In this document: one piece after another, positions 24,220 through 32,763 of the stretch
Layout: the number at the start of each line of letters is the position of its first letter
How positions within the stretch are numbered: the first letter of the stretch is position 1
Origin: a virus
Virus record (IMG/VR): IMGVR_UViG_3300025896_000024
Location: 1 to 64,000 of that record
DNA: 64,000 nucleotides
Strand: one strand, 5' to 3'
Notes under the pieces: generated by a model
The model's database searches: none
Told to the model about the DNA's origin: nothing
What the model saw: only the letters and a program-made list of their open reading frames with translations
Position numbers and translations under genes: made by a program

Positions 24220-27168
24220 TTACCAAGCGTAGCTTAATGTATCTATTTTTTTAACATTATCTTGTATGTCTTTTGCATGATTTTTTAAACTACCCGCATA
24301 GTAATTTCCAGTATATCCTGCTGCTTTTTCTTTTTCATCGTTTGCAACATCTCCAACATATCTTGAGTATGTGTCTAAAATATTTCTCATTAAATTAGAT
24401 GCATCTGACATTTTAACTTCTTTTCCACGTGGATCTAATCCAATTAAAAGATCTCCATATTTTCCTTTTTCACCTTTAATGATTGCATCTTTAATTTGTA
24501 TAGAAAGAGTATCTATAGCTTTTGAAACTACGGAATCCATCGGCATTGAAGACGCTTTAGTTGCTAAAATATCATTATATCTTGCCTTGTTTTCTGCTTT
24601 AAAATCTTTATCATTCATAAATGCAACTGCACCTTTTCTTGCAGCAGTTCTTTCACTTCTTTGTGCTTCTGTAGAATATCTTGCTCTAAGAATATCTAAA
24701 TCTAAACAATATGCTCTGTCTGCTAAATCAGCCACTTGTTTCATACTTGAAATACCTGAACCATATTGATCGCTAGCACTTGATTTATCGATTCCTGCAG
24801 AATCATCTCTTTTTGTAGTCTTTAGTGTTTTTGATGATTTTGAAGAAAAGCTTCTTGTCCATTCAGTATTCATCCATTCATTACTACCATCGGTGATTGC
24901 TAATAAAGTATTTGCTGGAATTGTATGCGCATTATATGAATTTTTTCCAGCATATGGATTTTCTTTTTCATTTGTTGTAAAATACATATAAATTGCTTTG
25001 GATCTTTTTTCCTTTTTTGCAGTCTGAGGATCCATATCTAAAATATCAATATCTTGTATTTTATCTAATGCTAATTTAGACATGTTATAGAATGCTGCAG
25101 GAAGATCAGCTGGCATTTTATTTCCACCTGTTAAAATACTTGCAAGTTTTGTTGAAGCAAACGCTTCATTTAATGAATTATTAGATTCATTTAAAGAACT
25201 AACGAATTCACTAAATGATTCGTAAATAAATTTTGTTTTCATATTTGTGTTTATATTTTCTGATAAATCAACATGCCATCCGAATTCTACGTAATTAATA
25301 GCGTCCTCGGGAGTAACATCCCATTTTTTAGCAGCATCCAATACTATTTTTCTGGTTAATTTGGAATTTGGATATTTAGAAATAGCTTTATCAAAATTGC
25401 CAGGAACCCATATTTCTGGGTTATAACCTTTTGGAAATTCTTTAAACTCTGCTTCATTTACTGTAATACTTTTAAGAATCTTTTGTCCAACTTTAGATAA
25501 TGAAACTCCATCTTCTGAAATTGTAAAATATTGTGAATTGCTTTTAGTCCATCTTTTAGAATTGTTTGAAAGACCTGCAACAAAATTTTCAAATGCTTCT
25601 TTGGTAATTTTACCATTTTTAATAAATTCTAATACTTTGTTTCTAACGTTAGCATTTTTACCAACAGTAGATGCTGGATGATTTTCAGTATATTGTCTTT
25701 TAAGTATAATTTTTTTACCCTCAATTATTGATGATTCCATTAAATCTTCTAATTCTAAGTCATAATCTGCTAGAACTTTATTTAATTCGCCTAATGGTAC
25801 TTTGTCTCCATACTCGATGGATAGATCTTGAATTGCTGATTTTGCGTCAATTACTGAATCTCCTGCTATATTAGCTATTTTAACTATTTCCTTTGTATTA
25901 TAGAATTTTTTAGATTCGATAACAATAGATTCGGCAACGTTGGTTTCCCAATAATTTTTAAGTTCATTAAAATCAGATTTACCCATATTAGAAATCATGT
26001 ATTCTTCAATGTCGTTATCATAATCTTCAGCTTCATCTCTGTATCCACCTGGAGTATCAATATAATCTTTACCCATTATTCTTTTAATTCTATTCTCTGG
26101 CATACCATCGATTTCTTCTAAGAAATCTTCAAATTCTTTGGTACTTTTAAACTTTTCGGCTTCATTAATTACAGATTCATCAATTCCTAAATCTTTTTTA
26201 GCAGCCTTAATGGCTGTATTATAATAAAGTTCAGTACCTTGATCTGACGTAGAGTTTAAAACTTTAGTAAGTTCTTTGATATTATCCTTTCCGTCAAAAT
26301 TAAATTTTGAAAGAGCATAAGGATTTATACGGAAAAAACCTGCAAGTCTAGATATTGCTTCTGATTTTACTGTTTCAGCTTCATTAATTACTGATTCATT
26401 TGCGAATTTTTTCATATTCTTAATAATAGTATCTACTGAATCGTTTTTCCTGCCATATACTGGATTATTTCTTAAAGCCATATTCATAACATTTCCATTT
26501 TGAAAAATATTGTATGAACCTCCATCAAATTCCAATCCATCAACATCTAAGTCAAATGAATCTTCTTCTAATGTTCTTTTATTTACAGTAACTTTAGAAC
26601 CATCTGCCTTTGACATTGCATCAGCAAATTTTTGAGCTATAACCATAGTTTCTTCTTTTGAAAGTCCTGCTGGTTTTGCATGAGGATTAGCCTCACTAAC
26701 TAATGATTCTCCTAAATAATCTTTAATTTGTTCTTCAGCATATTCTTGAGCTTCCTTTTCTGTATCAAAGAAATCTGGCGTTCCAACAACTCCACTAAGT
26801 TCTCCTATTCCATTTACTGAATATCCTTTAGGGGCTTCGAAATAAGTTAAATATGTTAGACCTTTATATTTCTTAATAGATTTACGACTAGCTTCATTGA
26901 TTTCAGATTCTTTAATTGCTAATTGTAAATCTTTGTCTTTTCCTGCAACAGCAGAATCTAACTCTTTTATTAAGTCATTTTTCTGTGAGGTTAATCCTTT
27001 TAATTCTGCAAGAATATTTGCCTTTTCATCTCCTTCTGCTGCAGAATATTCCTTTGCCATTACTGACATTTTGTTTACAACGTCTGTGAATTCAGTTTGA
27101 ATTTTGTTAATAGATCTCTCATTTAACACGTTATTAATTTCATTTAGATATTTATCAAATGTGCTCAT
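24220..27168 (-). CDS. Putative internal-head polyprotein with eight prohead-protease-like sites
   Basis: A 982-residue ORF that looks like a string of small proteins. Sites fitting (I/L/V)-x-E before A/G/S fall after residues 92, 159, 263, 336, 418, 483, 572 and 668, most of them within a recurring ES-x-x-NEA linker (SEINEA, SVINEA twice, SIVIES, SSIIEG, SITVNEA, NSLNEA). Cutting there gives eight segments of about 65-105 residues plus a 314-residue C-terminal domain. An internal leader MKTKFIYESFSEFVSSLNE starts at residue 643, just before the last site, as if a once separate gene had been fused. The ORF itself starts with MSTFDKYLNE. None of the segments is a family I know. Processing by the gp21-like protease is inference. 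Confidence 0.75.
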   Translation of the reverse strand: MSTFDKYLNEINNVLNERSINKIQTEFTDVVNKMSVMAKEYSAAEGDEKANILAELKGLTSQKNDLIKELDSAVAGKDKDLQLAIKESEINEASRKSIKKYKGLTYLTYFEAPKGYSVNGIGELSGVVGTPDFFDTEKEAQEYAEEQIKDYLGESLVSEANPHAKPAGLSKEETMVIAQKFADAMSKADGSKVTVNKRTLEEDSFDLDVDGLEFDGGSYNIFQNGNVMNMALRNNPVYGRKNDSVDTIIKNMKKFANESVINEAETVKSEAISRLAGFFRINPYALSKFNFDGKDNIKELTKVLNSTSDQGTELYYNTAIKAAKKDLGIDESVINEAEKFKSTKEFEDFLEEIDGMPENRIKRIMGKDYIDTPGGYRDEAEDYDNDIEEYMISNMGKSDFNELKNYWETNVAESIVIESKKFYNTKEIVKIANIAGDSVIDAKSAIQDLSIEYGDKVPLGELNKVLADYDLELEDLMESSIIEGKKIILKRQYTENHPASTVGKNANVRNKVLEFIKNGKITKEAFENFVAGLSNNSKRWTKSNSQYFTISEDGVSLSKVGQKILKSITVNEAEFKEFPKGYNPEIWVPGNFDKAISKYPNSKLTRKIVLDAAKKWDVTPEDAINYVEFGWHVDLSENINTNMKTKFIYESFSEFVSSLNESNNSLNEAFASTKLASILTGGNKMPADLPAAFYNMSKLALDKIQDIDILDMDPQTAKKEKRSKAIYMYFTTNEKENPYAGKNSYNAHTIPANTLLAITDGSNEWMNTEWTRSFSSKSSKTLKTTKRDDSAGIDKSSASDQYGSGISSMKQVADLADRAYCLDLDILRARYSTEAQRSERTAARKGAVAFMNDKDFKAENKARYNDILATKASSMPMDSVVSKAIDTLSIQIKDAIIKGEKGKYGDLLIGLDPRGKEVKMSDASNLMRNILDTYSRYVGDVANDEKEKAAGYTGNYYAGSLKNHAKDIQDNVKKIDTLSYAW

Positions 27169-27184
27169 TTGTTTTAATTTTATT

Positions 27185-29080
27185 TTATAAGATTATATAT
27201 TTAGATTTATTTATGAATTGTTCAAACGTCATAATTTCTTCTGAATTTTCAATATTCTCCTGAACAACTCCGACCGCATCTTCTAATTTTGACTTTAATT
27301 CTTTATACATTCCATGGATAGCCTTAGGCGTCATTGATTGGAAATCTTTTTCATTTCCATCTAACATTGCATTTCTAACCTTAGTTGCTGAGATATTATC
27401 GTCAGTTCTTGGAATTTCAAATAATCCAAAATCTGCTCTTGCATTTAACTGGTCTCTATATGAATCATTATTAACCATATAACCATATCCTTTCATTCTA
27501 TCACTTCCTGTTCCCCATAATACTGGTTCGTATTTTGGTCTCATTTCATTATATAATGTATCAATTGCAGCGTTTGGAACAACATATATTTCCTTTAAGA
27601 AAGGATATTGTTTTTTAACCTGGTTGAACATATCAACCTGTGTTTTTTCATCGTATGGTTTACTAAACTCCTCGCCTTTTTTAACCTTAGATTTAACTAA
27701 AAATACAACTACTGGAAATCCATTTTCCTTATTCATTATTTCTAATACCTTTGCATGTCCTAGCGTAAATGGTTGAAATCTTCCAACAAACATGTTTACA
27801 GGTTGTTTACCTTGTTCCATGTGTTTTACAGTAAGAGCTTCATTTAAATTTACTGAAGATTTAATCTTATTATGTAACATAAAATTGGTATAATCATAAA
27901 TTGCGTTTTCATCTGTATTTTCTACAAATATCTTTTCGTTGATAGCATCTATGATTTCATTCATTCTTGACATTGTGTCCTTGTCAATTAGGTCTGATTC
28001 TTTAGTTCTTTTCTTTCTAAAAGAACTTAAAATCATTTTAAATAATTCGGCAAGTACTTCATTATTTACAAATTTTAATGTTTTTTCGTTTTTAATATAT
28101 TTAGTATTTAATCTAAATGATTGTGCTTCTGAAAATTCAGCACTTTCAAAATTAACACCAATATATTTTGAAGAATTTTTATCAATATATCCATTAAACA
28201 AGACAGACATCAATTCCAAATATCTATAGTCTGCATGTTCATCTTCTAAATTAATATCTTTTAAATCTTGTTGTACTATATACTCTAAGAAATCTGTTAC
28301 TGCAATTTGGTAAGTGTGACTAGAAGCTCTTAAATCTCTTTTATCAGCAGATGCTCTTAAAAAATCTTCAAGTTTAAATGACTTCATTGTTTTTCCTTCT
28401 ATGAAGTTTATAACTAATCCATCGATCTCACTTTCAAGATCTGGATTTAATGAAGTTGAATAGATATTAGGATTAAACATCTTAAATATCTTCGAAGTAA
28501 AACTTGTTTTGTCTTCAGTTTCTATTGCATAATCAAATGAATCTGAATATTCTCTATCGCTCATTGCTAACAAATCTAAGAGTTCCTCTCTTTGTTGTTG
28601 AGAAAGGTACGCATCAAAAATAACATTTGGTGATTGTACATCAAGTAATTTTGCCCATTTATTTAAGATTAATGGATCATTAATAGTTTTTCTAACCTTT
28701 CCTCCATCACTTAATTGTTGTATATGTGTAAGAATTAAGCTATTTGTAGGAGTTGTGGCATAATCTATATTAGAAGCTTTAGTTTCTGGTAAATATTCAA
28801 ATCCAAATTTCCAATCTAGTGGAAATTGAGATTTTACATCGCTCGGTAAACTTTGTAAATGATTAATTGCCATTTCATATAATGATATAACAGTCCTATC
28901 GACAAAATTTAATTTATCTGATGTTGAAGATTTATAAAACTCAAATCCATCTGTATTTCTTTTAAAAAGAAAAGATGGTGCTGCAATCTTTTCAGTCACT
29001 AACACTCTACCCTTTAACATTTCAATAAAATTTTCTCTATTGGTTTCGTTAAAATACTCTCTTAATTTTTGTAATGCCAT
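27185..29080 (-). CDS. Ligase-like nucleotidyltransferase fused to an HxGH-type nucleotidylyltransferase
   Basis: A 631-residue two-domain protein. Residues ~25-240 show the covalent nucleotidyltransferase pattern of RNA/DNA ligases: VTEKIAAPSF with K31 as candidate motif I lysine, WKFGFEYL (90-97) as motif III, EIDGLVINF (218-226) as motif IV and KSFK (233-236) as motif V. Residues ~428-570 are an NMNAT/cytidylyltransferase-like domain: GRFQPFTLGH (434-443; the first His of HxGH is Thr, as in some family members) and ISATKVR (563-569). A site NLNE/A (412-415), fitting the prohead-protease rule, sits exactly between them. The C-terminus carries a stray leader-like MTFEQFINK. RNA repair or NAD-related chemistry delivered with the virion is possible but unproven. 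Confidence 0.7.
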   Translation of the reverse strand: MALQKLREYFNETNRENFIEMLKGRVLVTEKIAAPSFLFKRNTDGFEFYKSSTSDKLNFVDRTVISLYEMAINHLQSLPSDVKSQFPLDWKFGFEYLPETKASNIDYATTPTNSLILTHIQQLSDGGKVRKTINDPLILNKWAKLLDVQSPNVIFDAYLSQQQREELLDLLAMSDREYSDSFDYAIETEDKTSFTSKIFKMFNPNIYSTSLNPDLESEIDGLVINFIEGKTMKSFKLEDFLRASADKRDLRASSHTYQIAVTDFLEYIVQQDLKDINLEDEHADYRYLELMSVLFNGYIDKNSSKYIGVNFESAEFSEAQSFRLNTKYIKNEKTLKFVNNEVLAELFKMILSSFRKKRTKESDLIDKDTMSRMNEIIDAINEKIFVENTDENAIYDYTNFMLHNKIKSSVNLNEALTVKHMEQGKQPVNMFVGRFQPFTLGHAKVLEIMNKENGFPVVVFLVKSKVKKGEEFSKPYDEKTQVDMFNQVKKQYPFLKEIYVVPNAAIDTLYNEMRPKYEPVLWGTGSDRMKGYGYMVNNDSYRDQLNARADFGLFEIPRTDDNISATKVRNAMLDGNEKDFQSMTPKAIHGMYKELKSKLEDAVGVVQENIENSEEIMTFEQFINKSKYIIL

Positions 29081-29094
29081 TTTATTAAATTATA

Positions 29095-29412
29095 TTAATT
29101 GAAATCTGATCTAGATGCAACACTATTTTTGTTCTTATTATAAAAAGAACCTAATATTCCAATTTGCGCAACACTAAAGGTGTGTTCTCCTCCATTTACT
29201 TTATCCTTAATAAAAATCATTGGTTGAATTTCAAACTGCGAATTTGGTGTGAATTTTGCATTTAATATAGCTTTGCTTGAAGATAATATTTCTTCAATAT
29301 CTTCTACTGTAAATGGAATATCGAAATAATATATAAGTCCAGTGGATGTGTCAAATGATGGCGAATCTTTTGCCTCATTAATAAATGATTCGAATGCTTG
29401 TGTATATTTCAT
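29095..29412 (-). CDS. Small internal head protein candidate with capsid-targeting-like leader
   Basis: A 105-residue protein whose first residues, MKYTQAFESFINEAKDS, form a leader with a good prohead-protease site INE/A (11-14). The body (about 90 residues) is a small beta-rich domain with FDIPFTVEDIEEILSSSKAI then FEIQPMIFIKDKVNGGEHTF. The family is unknown. It lies 15 bp before the ligase fusion and 20 bp after the DUF6267-like gene, in the middle of the internal-protein cluster. Confidence 0.68.
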   Translation of the reverse strand: MKYTQAFESFINEAKDSPSFDTSTGLIYYFDIPFTVEDIEEILSSSKAILNAKFTPNSQFEIQPMIFIKDKVNGGEHTFSVAQIGILGSFYNKNKNSVASRSDFN

Positions 29413-29432
29413 GTCTATTATATTTATTTTAT

Positions 29433-30719
29433 TTATCTACCATATTTTATAATACCCATTAACTGATTAATGGCAGCAAATGTTCCTGTAAGTTTCATTG
29501 TTTTTCCTTTATATACAAATACAATACCTTCTGTTGGAATAATTGAATCGATTCCTCCGATTCTATCAAGCCTTTCAAGTTCTGACATTACTTTATCAAT
29601 TTGTGCAATATCTCCACCTACTTTAATTTTATCTGCTTCTGTTCTAATCTGCGTATGTAATCTTTGCATTTCTGCTGCCGGATTTGCAGCAACAAAGTTA
29701 CTTGCATTCTTCAAGATAATACTACCTAATTCCAAGAATAAATCTTCAAATGGTCTAATATTTTCTTTATATTTCTTTTTAACATCTTCTTTATCAAATT
29801 TCTTAATAAGTTCGGCTTGATCTTTTCCAAGTTCTTTATCTAAACTTCTTAGATTAAGAGTTTTCTTATCATCATACGCCCATCTTAATAATAAACCTTC
29901 TTTATGGTCTTGTGGTAAATTTGGGAAATTTTTGTCAATTAATTCTCTCCACCACATTTCATGATATCTAGAAACCTCATCGGCATCTGTTAATTTATAA
30001 CGATTCTTTAGGTCTTCTACCTTTTTAATAAATTTTGATTTATTTGTATCAAAATCAACGTCTTTACCGATCTTAATAATCTGTGGAGGAATAATAGTAA
30101 ATACCTTTCCTATGTGTGCCTTGACATCTTCTAAGGCCTTTGCAATAGATCTAGCATATTTATTATCATCTCCGATAATATTACCATCACCGTCAGTTAT
30201 TTTAATCCCATGGAACTGTATAATGTCTCTGTCATAGTAAATAACATTTGGATTCTTAGAATAAATAAGCTCCATATTCATGAAGTTCTTGCCATTATTA
30301 AATGCCTCTAAATCTTTAGTTGATAATTTAATAAGTGCATTTGCTAAATCTTCTGCTGCATATTGAAAGGTCTCTTCGACCATTTTACTTGGATGTCCAG
30401 CAAATTTTTGTTTAAACGTATTAAGATCCATTGGATTCTTAAGTTCAGTTTTATTTCTGGCAAATTTAACCTGTCCATCTTGTACTGTTGCAAATACATT
30501 TTGTCCATCTGTTTTTTCAGTAGGATCTTCCTCAAATGTTAAATTACCTGAAAGTCCCGCTTCAATTATTTTCTTAAAATCCCCGAATGTAAGATCTCTC
30601 TCGTCAAATGGATGGGACATATGTCCAGCTGCTCCACCTTCAAGTAAAAGTTGTTCATTTAATTTTACTTCATATTTTTCAGTTATAAACTGATTGAAAT
30701 TAAGGATTTTTGTTTTCAT
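29433..30719 (-). CDS. Ligase-like nucleotidyltransferase, DUF6267-like
   Basis: A 428-residue protein. After a leader (MKTKILNFNQFITEK ... QLLLE/GG, a plausible protease site after residue 27) comes GGAAGHMSHPFDERDLTFGD, a block I recall from the phage family DUF6267. Covalent nucleotidyltransferase motifs follow: TEKTDGQN with K69 (motif I KxDG), KFARNK (Ia), FMNMELIY (III), EGIVFVYKGK (IV) and MKLTG (V). These would allow nucleotide-linked lysine chemistry as in RNA or DNA ligases. The substrate is unknown. The leader suggests it is packaged in the head and enters the cell with DNA, for instance for early RNA or DNA repair, but this is inference. Confidence 0.75.
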   Translation of the reverse strand: MKTKILNFNQFITEKYEVKLNEQLLLEGGAAGHMSHPFDERDLTFGDFKKIIEAGLSGNLTFEEDPTEKTDGQNVFATVQDGQVKFARNKTELKNPMDLNTFKQKFAGHPSKMVEETFQYAAEDLANALIKLSTKDLEAFNNGKNFMNMELIYSKNPNVIYYDRDIIQFHGIKITDGDGNIIGDDNKYARSIAKALEDVKAHIGKVFTIIPPQIIKIGKDVDFDTNKSKFIKKVEDLKNRYKLTDADEVSRYHEMWWRELIDKNFPNLPQDHKEGLLLRWAYDDKKTLNLRSLDKELGKDQAELIKKFDKEDVKKKYKENIRPFEDLFLELGSIILKNASNFVAANPAAEMQRLHTQIRTEADKIKVGGDIAQIDKVMSELERLDRIGGIDSIIPTEGIVFVYKGKTMKLTGTFAAINQLMGIIKYGR

Positions 30720-30743
30720 AATATAATATACTGTAAATATAAT

Positions 30744-30778
30744 AAAAAAATATGACCTAGAAAAATCTAGGCCATATT
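30744..30778 (-). terminator. Rho-independent terminator after the 643-residue polyprotein gene
   Basis: AATATG-g-CCTAGA and TCTAGG-t-CATATT pair on the minus strand with one internal mismatch around a short T-rich loop, followed by TTTTTTTATT. It separates the 643-residue gene from the rest of the cluster. Confidence 0.82.
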
Positions 30779-30794
30779 ATTTATTTAAATTATT

Positions 30795-32726
30795 TTAAGA
30801 TTCTTGTGCGATCATTGCCTGGATAACATCTGATGATATCCATCCAGTTGCTTTAAAAAAATCATGAGCTAAGTTCATTACTTTCTTTTCTCCAGCATTA
30901 GTAACTTCATTGTCTTCACCATCTTCATTGTTATCGTTCCACTCTTCAACTTCGTCTTCTACTGCTCTTGCAACTTTAGATGCTGAAGTTATTTTTGTAG
31001 ATTTTTCATGGTAATCTTCCCAATATTTTGCGTTAAACGCTTCGTTAGTGGCAGATTCTCCTAGAGAACTAGTTAACATTCCAACTGCAGCACCATAGTC
31101 ACCATCACATTTTTTAAGGATTCCATCAATTGTATCTCCAGCCTTTGCTTCTTCAAAGTCAGATCCAAATGCTTTTTTCAAAACGGTCATTGCATATTCT
31201 TTAAATTCATCATCAGATTTAATTTCAGCTTCAGTAACAATAGCTTCTTCAATATATTCTGCAAGATCCGCATCATCCCATCCATATTCATCATCCGCTA
31301 AAACAGCTTTAAGACTTTTAACATCTCCTGTTAATTTAACTTCAGGATATCCTGATGGCCCATTTTTATTAATTACTTCTAGCGAAACTTTATACTTCTT
31401 TAATAATTTTGCAAGATTTTTATCTTTAGGATCTACTGCATCTACTTCTACAGTTGCTTCATTTGTTGCAGATTCTTCAGAATTTGCCTCAAATACTAAT
31501 GTAACATCTTTAACATTAAGAGTTTTAACTAAATCTCCTAATTTATCATATAAATCATTCAATTCATCTTCAGTATGGTGTTTATATCCTTTCTTTAGGT
31601 TTATAGTTGCGCTACCGAATTTAGCCATATAATCATCTTTTCCTTCAGTAATTACAGATTCTTTAATTCCTAATTCTTGTAATTTTCTAACAGGTACACC
31701 TTTCTTTTCTTCATCATCTGGATTAGGATATGCTAATAAATTAGCAGCGATTAATCTTTTATAGATTTCTCCTTTAACTAATTCAAAATCAATAGAGTCG
31801 CTTGAATTTTCCCAAGTATCTGATACGAATTCTGGATCAATCCAACCATAACCTGATTTAATATCTTTAATTAAAGTCTGCATGTCTTTGTCAAATTGCT
31901 TTGCAACCGCTTCATTAATTATAGATTCTTTAATACTACCCTTTAATGTATCTAATTCTGTCTTTAATTTAGGATCTAATTGTCGTTCAATTCCCCAATT
32001 AAATGATGCCTTAACTAACATGTTTAATGGTAGGGTTGCATTTCTTTTTCCATATGGAGAAGTTCTAATCCAATCAATATAATGTTGTGCTAATTCTTTT
32101 GAAATTTTTAAACCTTCGGCTGCAGATGTATTACCATCAACAATTTCTTGTAAAGCTTTAGTTGCATTAATCCTAGCCTCATTAACAGATTCATACATTC
32201 CTGCTAATTTGCTCTTCTTAATTTTCATAACAATGAAATCGCAAATTTCATCAAATTCAAACATTTCTTCAGATAAATCATCAAAGATTGTTTTTGCAGA
32301 ATCAATTAAAGATTTCATAGCTTTCATATTATGAAGTCCATCCATTCTATCATATTCACTTCTACTAATTGCTTCATCAATAATCTCATTATCTTCTTTG
32401 ATGCCAGTATCTTTAATAGTTACTTTATAAGTTTTACCATTAAATTCAAATTCCTTTTTTCCATCTGCTTTAGCTTTACCTGCAGCGTACACAAATGCAT
32501 TACCCTCATTTGTTTCTTTACCTAACAATTTAGATATGAAAGCTGACTGGGAATCTTCATCGATTTCAGATAGATTTGTTAATCCCATCTCATCTAAAAT
32601 TTCTTCAATTTTAGATAGTGTCTCTTGTTTCTTTAGACTGTTTTCTTCTCTCAATTTCATTTCATTTTCTTGAGATTTAATCTCTGAAAAACTTTTAAAT
32701 GATGAGATTCTATTAACTTCTGCCAT
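30795..32726 (-). CDS. Putative internal-head polyprotein with repeated prohead-protease-like sites
   Basis: A 643-residue acidic ORF built like the 982-residue one. Cleavage-like motifs follow residues 118 (IIDE/A), 183 (SVNE/A), 272 (SIINE/A), 361 (SVITE/G) and 499 (IVTE/A); two ES-ATNE/A copies after 423 and 562 and a weaker TNE/G after 74 have Thr at the third position. Resulting segments are about 60-120 residues. Some look like independent small folds, for example DEFKEYAMTVLKKAFG ending before GESATNEA. The N-terminus MAEVNRISSFKSFSEI is a diverged leader. A late-type TATAAATA box lies 29 bp upstream and a terminator follows, so it is its own unit. Function of the products is unknown. 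Confidence 0.75.
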   Translation of the reverse strand: MAEVNRISSFKSFSEIKSQENEMKLREENSLKKQETLSKIEEILDEMGLTNLSEIDEDSQSAFISKLLGKETNEGNAFVYAAGKAKADGKKEFEFNGKTYKVTIKDTGIKEDNEIIDEAISRSEYDRMDGLHNMKAMKSLIDSAKTIFDDLSEEMFEFDEICDFIVMKIKKSKLAGMYESVNEARINATKALQEIVDGNTSAAEGLKISKELAQHYIDWIRTSPYGKRNATLPLNMLVKASFNWGIERQLDPKLKTELDTLKGSIKESIINEAVAKQFDKDMQTLIKDIKSGYGWIDPEFVSDTWENSSDSIDFELVKGEIYKRLIAANLLAYPNPDDEEKKGVPVRKLQELGIKESVITEGKDDYMAKFGSATINLKKGYKHHTEDELNDLYDKLGDLVKTLNVKDVTLVFEANSEESATNEATVEVDAVDPKDKNLAKLLKKYKVSLEVINKNGPSGYPEVKLTGDVKSLKAVLADDEYGWDDADLAEYIEEAIVTEAEIKSDDEFKEYAMTVLKKAFGSDFEEAKAGDTIDGILKKCDGDYGAAVGMLTSSLGESATNEAFNAKYWEDYHEKSTKITSASKVARAVEDEVEEWNDNNEDGEDNEVTNAGEKKVMNLAHDFFKATGWISSDVIQAMIAQES

Positions 32727-32755
32727 TTTTAATTTGTTTTTTTATTACGTTATTA

Positions 32756-32763
32756 TATTTATA
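32756..32763 (-). promoter_or_regulatory. Candidate T4-type late promoter TATAAATA
   Basis: An exact TATAAATA on the minus strand 29 bp before the 643-residue polyprotein gene, a normal distance for a late promoter with a short leader. gp55-dependent polymerase recognises this octamer in T4. In such AT-rich DNA a chance match is possible. Confidence 0.45.

Noticed and set aside
24220-32726. Ordinary tandem protein repeats as explanation of the ES-x-x-NEA motifs
   Set aside because: Only the short linkers recur. The segments between them differ in length and sequence by eye, unlike a repeat protein.
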